From NCBI RefSeq assembly GCF_002127325.2, contig NC_035446.2, positions 155,984,629 through 156,048,628 of the forward strand: 64,000 nt of DNA. Direction: 5' to 3'. Positions within the stretch are counted from its first letter, which is position 1. Each line of letters begins with the position of its first letter. The notes below the pieces were generated by a model. That model saw nothing but the letters and a program-made list of their open reading frames with translations, was not told the DNA's origin and did no database searches. Below are positions 54,323 through 64,000 of the stretch, one piece after another. This stretch comes from Helianthus annuus. Taxonomy: Eukaryota; Streptophyta; Magnoliopsida; Asterales; Asteraceae. The position numbers were made by a program, and so were the translations under genes.

Positions 54323-55514
54323 TTGTATTTACTTATGTAAATTTCAATTTCTAGTGTTTAGTATGACTAATCCACGGGCAAACGGGGATATGTATCAGCA
54401 ACTCCAAAGAATGATGGATGAGGTGATGATGTTAAATCGTAGGATATCGCTTTGATTGGACGACCTCATGCAAAGGGTGGTTAGCATTCGTTAAACTCAA
54501 ATGGAGTTGCAGGTGGCTATCGACAAGCTTCGTGCGCGAGGCTTTAAAGGATGCGAAGAAGTTAGATTAAATATGACTGTAAAAAAAAGTTGATTGTATA
54601 TTTTGCTATGTTATTTATATACAATTGGTTATTATATCGGTCTATTTTAACCCGAAATATCAAAGTGAGCATTTTCATATACTTACCGCTACTGAATTTG
54701 CAATGGGCCTACGTACATTGCTTGCGGGTGCGTAAAAGATATGTGTGACACAATGTTGAAAGATATGATAACTACAATATAAAATCGTAATACCTTGAGT
54801 ATAAGAACTACAATACATAGCCTTCTTAAAACACCCTTATGATACATATACTTTCCAATATAAGTTTTGTATTTACACCTGAGTCTTTAAGTAGTTTCTT
54901 AAGTAAGTAATATATATATCTTACTTGAGATGTTTTTAAAGTCCACACATCGTAGCAAAAACAGATAATATAATATCATTGGCATCCAAAATTGTATAAA
55001 AAGTACAAATTGTGGTGAGGCATTAAGAGGCCAATAAACATCTTAGACACAATCCTAAATTACTTTCAAGGGCAAGAAAATGTGATTGCTTTCAAACAAG
55101 CAACAAACTAGACACATTGCTCTTCATTTTCCATGAGGTGCCATGAAAACATACAATTATTAAGTGGCATCGGTTAATCTCTAACTTAATTTATAAACTG
55201 AAAACGTAGCGCAATACCATCTCCTAATTAAGCTTATTAACCAACGGTACCCCCCACACACACACAACATTGATATGATTAATGTTCTATCTATTTTAAT
55301 TACATTAAAATTTTAAAATATATTACAACTTCTAGAATTAATGTTTTAATTTATATTAAAATAGTTTTATTTTGGAGATTTTTAGGGAAAATTGAGACGA
55401 CACGGTGCATTCCAGGGAAAACTAAGGAAATTAAAGAAAAATTGATATAACGCTGATGCGGCATACAGAAAAATTTGAGGAGCCTATAACAACTCCTTCC
55501 ACCCTAATATATAT
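54323..55514. other. Spacer, possible short gene relic
   Basis: At 54363 an ATG opens a coiled-coil-like stretch (MTNPRANGDMYQQLQRMMDE) interrupted by stops within about 100 bp, perhaps a relic. The rest is AT-rich with nothing recognised. Confidence 0.3.
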
Positions 55515-56149
55515 AGAGGTCAGTTAACGTACAATAGGGCTTATCGTACATTACGTACGCGATAACCCCAGCCGTCAGATCTTCATCTCCTATGCGATTT
55601 CATACCTCCATGCGAACTGTACGAACTGTGCGAATTCAATCTTCCACATGCGATTTTGTCCATCTACACACCCCATGCCATTTTTCACATTACCCCATAC
55701 TAACCATTTTTTCACATGCGATATTCAATCTTCCACATGCGATTCTACACACCCCATGCCATTTTTTACATTACCCCATGATAGCCATTTTTTCACATGC
55801 GATATTCAATCTTCCACATGCGATTCTACACACCCCATGCCATTTTTCACATTATCCCATGCTAGCCATTTTTTCACATGCGATATTCAATCTTCCACAT
55901 GCGATTTTGTCCATCTACACACCCCATGTCATTTTTCACATTACCCCATGCTAACCATTTTTTCACATGCGATTTCATTTGCATGGGATTTCAAACATGC
56001 GATTTCATTGCATTTTCAACCCATGCGATTTCATTTGCCTTTTTATAACATGCGAAGATTGAATTCGCACCAAATCCGCACTAGATCGAACGGCTGGGAC
56101 GATCGCTTACGTATCGTACGATAAGCCCTATTGTATGTTACACTTTTTC
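55515..56149. mobile_element. TIR element with internal ~81-bp tandem repeats
   Basis: Inverted ends of ~75 bp (GTACAATAGGGCTTATCGTAC at the left; CGTACGATAAGCCCTATTGTA-type at the right) sit in TA-rich flanks. The interior has four tandem units of about 81-90 bp rich in ACATGCGAT. Class not assigned; the TSD cannot be told apart from the TA repeats. Confidence 0.65.
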
Positions 56150-56178
56150 TATATATATATATATATATATATATATGT

Positions 56179-56217
<39 letters not shown>
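56149..56217. repeat. (TA)n and (GA)n microsatellites
   Basis: A TA run (56149-56176) followed, after GTAGC, by a GA run (56182-56217). Confidence 0.95.
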
Positions 56218-56221
<4 letters not shown>

Positions 56222-57122
56222 GGTTCAGGAGAAAACGGCTGAAAGTGTGAAAACGAAGAGAACGATTTTCAGCCACAAGATCTTTGTGATTTGTGGCTAA
56301 GATTGATGCGGTGACGTTTTTGTACATATTGGGAACCTTACAACTACTAGGAGGGGTAAATTGGGAAGATTCAAACAAGGATGCACATAATAATCACATG
56401 TCATTTCCCCCATCATATTTAAAACATCCATAACTTTTTTATACATGATTATTTTCTTAAAAAAATTACACCATAAAATCCAGCGTTTTTTAATCTTTTC
56501 AACGAGTATACTATTAATATACTTTAAAAAAAATGAATTGAGTTTTTTTATTGCGTTTTCAACTTTGTGCTTTTATGGCGTTTTCACCTAGTTTTATGGT
56601 GTTTTTCCGAACTAGGTGTTTTTATGGCGTTTTTCTGAATTTGGTAAAGTTTTTTATGATGTTTTTCTAAATTGTGTGTTTTTATGGCGTTTTCAAATAT
56701 GTATTTTTCATGGCGATTTTCTAAACTGGGTGTTTATAGCGTTTTCAACTAGGTATTTTCCATGGCGTTTTTCTGAACTTGATGTTTTTATGGCATTTTT
56801 ATTGAACACCCTATTCACGTCAACTTTTTTTTAATTTAAAAGTATAGCAATAATATACTCGTTGCAAAAATAATAAAACACTCGATTTTATGAGGTAATT
56901 TTTATAAAAAAAAATAATCATGTATAGAAAAGTTACAAGAGTTTAAAAAAAGATGGTGGAATATGCATGTGACTTGCATGTGCATGGTCTTTGGCATGTG
57001 AGTAACATGTGGATGAGCTTTTTGACAATATTACCCTTAGTGTAAGTTAGCATCAACGCCACATGTCAACACCAAAATCGTTCTCACCGTTTTCACACTT
57101 TTAGGCGTTTTCTTTCATATCC

Positions 57123-57125
<3 letters not shown>
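56218..57125. mobile_element. Non-autonomous TIR element with GGCGTTTT motif repeats
   Basis: The left end (GGAGAAAACGGCTGAAAGTG...) and the complement of the right end (AGAAAACGCCTAAAAGTGTG...) pair over ~50 bp. The interior has about eight copies of TTTATGGCGTTTTTC-like units at ~40-bp spacing (56560-56800). The ends resemble those at 34341 and 57205, so the three may belong to one MULE-related family. Confidence 0.6.

Positions 57126-57204
<79 letters not shown>
57126..57204. repeat. (TA)n microsatellite
   Basis: About 79 bp of uninterrupted TA between two element ends. Confidence 0.95.
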
Positions 57205-57206
<2 letters not shown>

Positions 57207-57605
57207 CTAATTATAATGAGAAAACTCAATCCAGTTGACTAAACCCTGAAAACTCTAACATGTGGCTAGGATTGATCCACGTTTAAATTTATATTGAAAG
57301 GAGTAAGGGCATGATCGTCTTTTTCTATCTTATATTTTTGACATTATGTGATGGGTTGGTGATGTGTCTGCACACGTAAACTTTCTCATACCTTCTTTCT
57401 TCTTGTCATCTTTTTAATTAATGCATGTTGTACTTGTTAGACTTTTCACAACCTTCCTTCTTCTCTCACATCTTCCTCTCACAAACCTTCCTTTTCTCTC
57501 ATTAATACATACCCCTCATCAGCTTTTTCACTTCATTTATTCGGACCAGAGAGAAGAGTGAAAGAAAGAATCCTTACTCACCATTGAAGAGTATTTGCAT
57601 TTAAC

Positions 57606-58152
57606 ATGGCTGATTCGAACAGCCAACAACATCGAACTGTTGCCGGTGGTACGGGGATACCCAACCTCAATGATGATCCTGGTTCACCCTTAAATGTTGT
57701 CCCACACAATCTTTCACTTCATTTTGCATTTAATGAAGATGAAGATGCTTTGGGTGAGAATAGAGTTTCACCAGATCCTGAACCTATTTCTTCAGAGCTT
57801 CCAGGTGAGTGATTTTTTTTCTGTTTCATTGAATGTACAACTTTAAATGCTTGTTTAGATTTTCGTTGGATTCATCTTGGTTCATTTTATTTTTCTGTTG
57901 TGTAAATTAAGGATTTCTTTGTGTTAGATGTTCATTGGATTCTTCTTGCTTATTGTTTTTTGTTTTTTTATGTGTAGCCTCACTTCTGAATCAAAATGGC
58001 CCAAATGATGATGAAGATGGTGTTCAGGATTGTACTTTTACGCAGCTGCTATCCACAGGTCATTGTTTATGTGAAACCATGAATTTTTATCTATAGGGTT
58101 ATTGTAACACCCATTTTTTTAATGTTTGTAGTTTATTATTATTATTATGCCC

Positions 58153-58217
<65 letters not shown>

Positions 58218-61145
58218 AACAGATGATGTTTTGGTTAGTTTGGTTGAAAATATGGTAATCTTTTTCAAGGTAAAAACAAGTGTAACCATTTTATCATGAA
58301 ACAAGCTTTTATAAAACATGTCGTTACACTTGTATTAAGTTTTTATATTTTTTGGAACGTGAAAACACTCGAGATTACATTTTTTGTGTACATAAAAAAA
58401 TGCACTAGCATCTACATTTTTTGGCGACATCAATAAAATGTACTTCCGTGTTTTATTTGCATTTTTTGGAAAACGTGTTAATGTTGTATTTTTGGAAATA
58501 CAGTATCAGTTTGTTAGGTTTCATGTTACAAGTAAATTTGTTTTTTAACCTATACGTGTTATAATTTATTAAACAATACCTTTTTTGTAGGTGTTCATGC
58601 GGACGAGGAATTTTATGTTCACCACACACCCAATGGGACTAGAATGTGGTGTCCTAATATTCCTATTGTTTTAAAGCCTGTTGTTGGTTCTGTATATGAA
58701 ACGTGGAAGGATGTGTTCAGTATGTACAAGGACTATGCTGTGTATTCTGGGTTTTCTATTCGTAAGGGGCAAACCAAGAGATGGAAGGGGTTTATCACTC
58801 ACCAGTACATAAGGTGTACTAAATATTCAAAACCACAGATTAAGCGTAAAACTGATACTTTGGAGCAGTCAAGCTTGAGTATTAGGCAAAGTAATTTCAC
58901 AGTGACAGATTGCAAGGCTAGTATACTGGTTAAGTTTTGTGAGGGCAGCTCTATGTGCACAGTGGTAGGGTTCCATGAGCACCATAATCATCCGTTTTTG
59001 AGCGTTTTAATCGTGACCTAAGTAGGATTTCAAGGGAACTACCCTTTGCATCCAAACAGTTTATCCATAACATGAGTTTGAACAGAATTGGTCCGATTGT
59101 TTCTCACAGAGTTTTAGTGTCCCTGTTGGGTGGACATCACAATGTACGTGGCACGCCAACTGATTTTAAGAACTGGAGCCAGTCGGTTAGGCTTTATATT
59201 GGTGATCGTGATGCGCAACTTGTTATAGATCGTCTCAAAGAAAGATCTGAGAGCTTACCAGACTTTTACTATGATTTTGTTGTTGAGAAAGGGCAATTGA
59301 GATCGATTTTTTGGGCAGACGAAATTTCCAAGATAAACTACGAGGTGTTTGGGGATGTGTTAGCTTTTGATGCGACTTATCACACTAACAAGTAAGGTTT
59401 TGGAAAGTGGCACTCTTTTTCCCTTTAACATATTATTAACTTTTGTTTATTTTTCTTTGTCGCACAGGTACAACATGATTTTTGTTCCTTTCACTGGCGT
59501 TGATAATCATAAACAATGTGTGACATTCGGTGCTGGCTTGCTATTCAATGAAACCACTGAGTCTTACAAGTGGTTACTTGAATCATTTCTGAAGGCACAC
59601 AAGAAGCAACCAAAGTTAGTTCTGACGGACCAGGACCCTTCAATGAAAGTTGCCATTTCAGAGGTTTTCACAGACTCTCGGCACCGCCTTTGCATGTGGC
59701 ATATTATGAAGAAACTTCCCACCAAGGTTTTATTAATTTATGAATCTCTTTTGAGAAGTTTTTTTTTTGTTTCATTTTATTAACAGTTTTGTGTTTTCAT
59801 ATGTATAGATTGCTGGAGACCTGTTACAAAACTCTGAGCTAAGAGCATTGATGCATCGTTTGGTGTGGAGTATTCACATGAAGCCATCTACATTTGAGAC
59901 GCGTTGGCAACTTTTGATGGAGGAATATGGGTTACAAGATCACGACTGGTTAAATGACATGTACTCAATTAGGGACCAATGGGTACCTGCCTACTTCCGT
60001 GATATCCCAATGTGTTGTCTGATGAAGACTACATCAAGATGTGAAAGCTCTAACTCAAGCTTCAAGGTCAACTCTTCTAGCGCTAACACACTAGTTCAGT
60101 TCATGCTATGTTACGAAACTAGGATAGACAATCAGCGTTACAGGCAACGTGTTGCAGAGTTTAAAACTTCATCTAGTGTATTCATGGACAGTACTGACTT
60201 AGCTATTGAGAAGCATGCTTTTGAGTTGTATACACATGCAATTTCCACAGAAGTAAGAAAAGAGATATACAAGGGGAAGCTGTTTTGTTACATTGTAAAC
60301 ACGGAGGATTGTGATGATGTTTGTGTTTACTATGTGAATCAGTTGGACAAACGTAACAATGCAACCAACACATTCACGGTAACTTGCTGTAGCCTTATAG
60401 TTGCATTTTTTGTTTAAGCTATTCATTATGCTTTTTTTTCACAGAAGCTTAATTATGTGTTTTGGTGTTTTTGTAGGTTAAACTTGAGTTGAGTAATCAG
60501 TCGGTCTCCTGGTCATGCAACAACTTCATCCGTATTGGATATCTGTGTAGGCACATTTTTTGTGTTTACCGGGTAAACAATATTGAAAAAATCCCGGCCC
60601 AGTTTGTTGTTAAGCGTTGGTCTAGGGACGTGCTTCCTAAAAGTTTATTTTCTATTGAGAGTCGATATGGCGTTGACACTCGTCCACAAGCTGCTGCGAG
60701 AAGTCAGATTCTTGTGATCGTAACTGAATGTGTGGACGCATTAAGAAGTGATGTTGGAGGACTTTCTTCTTTCGCTGAGCAGATTAAGGAACTGAAATGC
60801 AAGTTACTAAATGGAGGACCAGTTGATGACGAAGCCAACAATGATAACTATGCTACTGTTGAAGAATTGCTTGGTGTTTCTTTAGATGGGGACGTAACTC
60901 TCAATAATCCAGACGGGATCAGGAACAAAGGACGCGGCAAACGCCGACGATTGTCTAGAGCACCTCAGGATGGAATGAGCAACTCTGCTGTCAAACCTCC
61001 CATAACACCCAGGCTTTGCCGAACCTGTATGAAGTACGTGACTGGGCATGATTCAAGAAATTGCAAGAAAAAGAAGAACAAGAATAAATCGAGTAATGAG
61101 GACGAGGACGAGGACTCAAGCTCTGCGAGTCAGGAGTCCACTTGA
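57606..61145 (+). pseudogene. FAR1/FHY3-type MULE transposase, one-base frameshift
   Basis: Six exons join in phase: 57606-57804, 57978-58058, 58591-59391, 59468-59726, 59809-60378 and 60477-61145. Features: a FAR1 DNA-binding zinc domain (YETWKDVFSMYKDYA...HEHHNHPF), the DDE core (D in LAFDATYHTNK, D in LVLTDQDPS, E in SRCESSNSSFK), a SWIM region (SWSCNNFIRIGYLCRHIF) and a C-terminal CCHC knuckle (CRTCMKYVTGHDSRNC). The SWIM finger has Trp where the first Cys is usual. The frame breaks in a run of five T (58995-58999): one further T would keep the frame, and every other exon is open, so this is a fresh lesion or an assembly error. The exon sum (2,579 nt) is one short of a multiple of three, as expected. 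FHY3/FAR1 host genes were domesticated from such transposases; TE context and neighbours argue for a transposon copy here. Confidence 0.88.
58136..58217 (+). repeat. (TTA)n microsatellite in intron 2
   Basis: About 80 bp of ATT/TTA repeats interrupted once by GCCC, within the second intron of the transposase gene. Confidence 0.95.
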
Positions 61146-62001
61146 TTTGGTATTTATGTTGATGTGTGTGCTGTGCGTGTTTTGAAAACTTTTATGACGC
61201 CAGCTTTTTGGTCTCCATTTTAGTGGGGCGCAAGTAAACTTTGATCACCCCTTTTGTATTTTTTGTGCTGCCTTTTGTACATGCACATGTTTGCATGTGT
61301 AGATTATCTGAAAATCGATGCACATGCATATGTTTGCATGTTAGGATGTATGTGGGTTTGGTATGTCGTATGGTTTTCAGTTTAATGACTATGGTTTAAT
61401 TGATCAGTTGCATTATGAAATGATATCCCTAATGTTTGTGTGAGAAGTAAATGTTGCATTGTTTGTTGAGATTAAGAAATGGGTGGTACTTAGTTGGATT
61501 ATCCTTGTTAGTATGCTAATGACCTTTTCGTTAGTATGTACTTGTTGATGTCTCGTTGAAGCTGATACGTTTTTATGCTATGGATTTTTTAGTTTTGTTT
61601 TTACTATGTTACATTTTTTCCCCTGAGTTTTTTTTGTAGATTTTTGCTGTGTTTGAATCTGAGATTTTTCTATCTTATGGATTTTTTGGTTTTGTTTATA
61701 CCATGTTACATATTTTGGACGTTACATCCATCCTACGTATATAATTAGTTAGAAAATGACCCATTTCATTACAAAAGCAGTAACAAAAAAAAATTCTAAG
61801 CACATATAGTAGTTTGTATTTTTTTTTGTGTTTGTAGTTTTTTTTTTACAAAACACAAGCCATAGATACATTTTTACAGAATACATACAACAAGATGTAT
61901 CTTTTTGTTACTTTTTCCTTTTTATCTGGTGATGCATTTAATTTGTCATTTACTTTCATATCTAATCACCACCATCCACCCCCAAAGTTTATTTTTTTCA
62001 T
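61146..62001. other. 3' region of the transposase gene with duplicated segment
   Basis: T-rich, no gene. The stretch 61468-61700 closely matches 63500-63740 downstream of the GRF gene (AAGAAATRGGTRGTACTTAGTTGGATTAT...), and a ~95-bp unit ending in CCATGTTACATTTTTT occurs twice in each. Confidence 0.75.
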
Positions 62002-62009
62002 TATAAATA
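62002..62009 (+). promoter_or_regulatory. TATA box of the Lys/Glu/Pro-repeat gene
   Basis: TATAAATA, 69-76 bp upstream of the ATG at 62078: good promoter spacing, arguing that the ORF is a separate gene. Confidence 0.55.
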
Positions 62010-62077
62010 GTTTCAGCATACCCAATGTGTATATCCCCAAAGCATTGTTAACTACTCATCACACACAAAGCATAACA

Positions 62078-62590
62078 ATGCACAAGAGGCCATGCTTGGT
62101 TTCCAAAGTTCCGGATGTTGAGGCGATCGATCTCAAGCCTGAAAAAAATGAGTTCATTAATGTTGGGAAGAGACTTCGAAAGTATGCATCGACTCCAGTC
62201 GGCGTTGGCGATATTCCTGAAACAAGCCCTCTACCTGCTATGCCCATACATACGCTTAGGAAGATTTTTACTAGTGATGGGCACCCCCGCGGGAAGAGAA
62301 GTAGTTGTTCGACCCCAAAGGTGGAACCCGATGTGAAGCCTACGGCGCGAGCAATACCGAAAAACGAGCCTACTGTTAACCCTACAGTCAAGATGGAGCC
62401 AAGAGTAGTGCCCAAGGGTGAGCCTACAATATACCCAACAAAAAGACATGTTGATGATCCCACAACCAGTGATTGGGTTGATGATGTCTCGTGGATGAGT
62501 GAAATTGAGTGGGATTCATATTTCCCAATAAACATATCAGTTTCCCCCGTGCCAGCAAACCCATGCAAGTGCAAAAAGTGGTTCACATGA
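62078..62590 (+). CDS. Unknown 170-aa protein with K-x-E-P repeats
   Basis: Single-exon ORF starting MHKRPCLVSKVPDVEAI. I do not recognise a family. The centre (about residues 85-130) has imperfect repeats: KVEPDVKPT, KNEPTVNPT, KMEPRVVPK, KGEPTIYPT. Each has Lys-x-Glu-Pro, and VKMEP fits the SUMO-acceptor consensus (hydrophobic-K-x-E). The C-terminus is Trp/Asp/Glu-rich (SDWVDDVSWMSEIEWDSYF), like an acidic activation or interaction patch, and ends with a CKCKKWF motif. It lies between the transposase and GRF genes on the same strand and has its own TATA box. No signal peptide or membrane segment in this reading. Codon pattern and lack of lesions support a real gene, but no homologue was checked. 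Confidence 0.6.
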   Translation: MHKRPCLVSKVPDVEAIDLKPEKNEFINVGKRLRKYASTPVGVGDIPETSPLPAMPIHTLRKIFTSDGHPRGKRSSCSTPKVEPDVKPTARAIPKNEPTVNPTVKMEPRVVPKGEPTIYPTKRHVDDPTTSDWVDDVSWMSEIEWDSYFPINISVSPVPANPCKCKKWFT

Positions 62591-63122
62591 AGAAGCTCAA
62601 GTAGAAATTAGGTGTTGTTGTTGTGTTTTATTAATTATGTTGTTTTTTAAGATGTATGTATGTTTTTAGGTTAATTAGAAATTAGGTGTAGTATCAGGTT
62701 ATCAACATTATCTAAGGAGTAATTTATGTGTCTAATGATTTTGTAATTTTTTGTGGTGTAATATCTAATGGAAAAAAAAACTATCTAGTTTGTGTGTTGT
62801 TACTTCTTTGTTGGGATGTATTTTTTTTTTCTGTTTTTGGTTATTCAAGTAGATATGTGGTACTTTTCCTAGGGGTAGGCCCCATGTTAAAAAAAAAGTA
62901 ATGAAAAGTAAAAAAAGTATGAAGTGCATGGACGTGGGTAATGACAAAAGGATATATTTATAATGGGACCTACAAATGGTTGGTTCATATCTTTATTTTA
63001 GATCCATCATTTCAACTACAGGCTTCCAACTATTTCCATCTCCAACTACCCAAACTATATTCAAATATATGATTTTCTCATCTCTCTTTTTTTCTATGCA
63101 ATTCATCTACCTCTCAAAAAAG
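62591..63122. other. Intergenic region upstream of the second GRF gene
   Basis: AT-rich. TATATTTATAATGG near 62951 may be the TATA region of the GRF gene, about 170 bp upstream of its ATG. No other feature. Confidence 0.5.
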
Positions 63123-63505
63123 ATGAAAAGGTGTTCATGTGGGAGGATTGCTACTATCCGGACATCATGGACAGATGATAACCCAGGAAGAAGGTTCTAT
63201 TCATGTCCATTTAAGGTAAAAAAATTCGAACCCTGATTTTAATAAGTAAATGTATGTTCTAATCGTGTTTTATGCCCATTATTTTAATGTAGCCTAGCAA
63301 CTACCCTTTCATTGGTTGGGTCGACCCACCGATGTGCTTACGGTCAACTAGGATCATACAAGGTCTTTTGAGGAACATCAACAACCTGCAAGCTGAACTG
63401 TTTACCCGCGAGCAAGAAATTCGAAAGAAGAAGAGGGTTATATGGTTACTGATATTAGCGTTAGTGTTTGGCAGCTTACTTGTTAGGACTGTTTGTTGTT
63501 ATTAA
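63123..63505 (+). CDS. GRF zinc-finger protein with C-terminal membrane segment (second MULE)
   Basis: Two exons, 63123-63215 (31 codons, phase 0) and 63293-63505, encode 101 aa. The first exon parallels that of the gene at 14224-14587 residue for residue (CSCGR..., TSWTDDNPGRRFYSCP), and the second has YPFIGWVDPPMC, RIIQGLLRN, a charged helix (LQAELFTREQEIRKKKR) and a hydrophobic C-terminal segment (VIWLLILALVFGSLLV). The fourth zinc ligand is Tyr (TAC) where the other copy has Cys, a change explainable by one G-to-A transition, so zinc binding may be impaired. It sits downstream of the FAR1-type transposase on the same strand. Identical exon length and phase with the first copy show common descent. 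Confidence 0.85.
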
Positions 63506-64000
63506 GAAATAGGTAGTACTTAGTTGGATTATGCTTATTAGTATGTTAATGACATTTCTAGTATGTACTTGTTGATATTTGGTTGAATCTGGGAATTTTC
63601 TATGTTATGGGTTTTTGGGTTTTGTTTTTACCATGTTACATTTTTTCCCCCTAAGATTTATGTAGACTTTTGCTGTGTTGAATCTGAGAATTTTATATGT
63701 TAGTGTTTTTTTGGTTTTGTCTTTACCATGTTACATTTTTTTTTTTTTTGCCTCTGATTTTGTACATTTTTGTGTATCCGAGTTACATTTTTTTTTTCAG
63801 TGAGATTTTTGTACATTTTTGTTCTATGTGTGTTTGATCATGTGCCTTTGTTTGAACGTTGCTTGAATATCTTTTTTCCCCAACAACGTTGTATGTTTTT
63901 TTAGATTTGATCACGTGACTCTTTTTTATTTATTATTTTTTCCTGAAGTGTGTAACCTATGTAAGCTTTTTTTTTTTAAAGATATCAATTTTTTTTTAAA
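63506..64000. other. T-rich 3' flank of the second GRF gene
   Basis: Contains two ~95-bp tandem units ending in CCATGTTACATTTTTT (about 63590-63740), homologous to those at 61560-61720. Long T runs follow. No gene to the window end. Confidence 0.7.

Larger units (their letters stand above)
57205..64000 (+). mobile_element. FAR1-type MULE carrying three genes, right end outside the window
   Basis: The left end is taken as the sequence after the TA run (GGCTAATTATAATGAGAAAAC...), whose layout (GAGAAAAC, then GTGGCTAGGATTGAT) parallels the termini at 34341 and 56218. It encodes a FAR1/Jittery-like transposase (57606-61145), a Lys/Glu/Pro-repeat protein (62078-62590) and a GRF zinc-finger membrane protein (63123-63505). 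No inverted copy of the left end occurs before 64000, so the extent is open. Confidence 0.6.

Noticed and set aside
55592..56124. Open frames encoding THPMPFF..-type repeated peptides
   Set aside because: Produced by a non-coding tandem repeat inside a TIR element; two overlapping frames are equally open.
58119..58319. Minus-strand ORF with a poly-Asn run
   Set aside because: It is the (TTA)n microsatellite inside an intron of the FAR1-type transposase.
57606..61145. Host FHY3/FAR1 regulatory gene
   Set aside because: The conserved DDE triad, the zinc-knuckle tail, the adjacent MULE-linked GRF gene and the TIR-like left end point to a transposon copy rather than a domesticated gene, though not proven because the right TIR is outside the window.

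Overview
The window is plant nuclear DNA: AT-rich, with canonical GT-AG introns, LTR retrotransposons primed by initiator-Met tRNA, and families typical of eudicots (MuDR/MULE, FAR1-type MULE, PIF/Harbinger, Helitron, chromovirus-like Ty3/gypsy, Ty1/copia). The LTR termini, the Helitron 3' hairpin and the copia and gypsy protein styles resemble those of Asteraceae such as sunflower or lettuce. That is an inference from general familiarity, not a database hit. Only one gene looks like a normal host gene: an intronless AP2/ERF transcription factor of the ERF1B/ORA59 type (38830-39492, minus). Nearly everything else is transposable element, much of it nested.

Layout. 1-7304: Helitron with a ten-exon Rep-helicase gene (one stop codon, inside the Walker A motif) and a clear 3' hairpin plus CTAG end; its 5' end is not identified. 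9513-14894: complete MuDR-type MULE with 194-bp TIRs and a 9-bp TSD, carrying a broken transposase and, convergent to it from the right TIR, a small two-exon GRF zinc-finger/membrane protein. 16083-24464: a 2.4-kb gypsy 3' LTR split by a young gag-only copia element (17992-23953). 24465-27250: older copia wreckage. 27280-29100: an unusual cluster of near-perfect palindromes and tandem repeats. 29190-30510 and 36266-37468: two Pack-MULE-like elements carrying gene fragments (U-box-like; PRORP). 31040-34165: a non-coding LTR element. 37523-38057 and 39975-40131: a foldback MITE and a hAT MITE flanking the ERF gene. 41932-52536: a full-length but dead Ty3/gypsy element whose 5' LTR holds a PIF/Harbinger element with only its Myb-like ORF1; the 3' LTR preserves the empty site. 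53665-57125: small MITE-like elements and microsatellites. 57205 to the window end: a FAR1-type MULE with a transposase broken by one missing T, a lysine/glutamate/proline-repeat protein, and a second GRF zinc-finger/membrane gene.

How the parts relate. The most interesting pattern is that two different MULE families each carry a ~100-aa protein with the same gene structure: a 31-codon first exon ending in phase 0 that encodes most of a GRF zinc finger, then a second exon with a charged helix and one C-terminal membrane segment. In the first MULE it occupies the position that mudrB has in maize MuDR, transcribed inward from the opposite TIR. This makes it a candidate accessory protein of plant MULEs. 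Boundaries given for TEs come from matching TIRs/LTRs and target-site duplications read by eye; similarity statements for protein families come from motif recognition, without searches.
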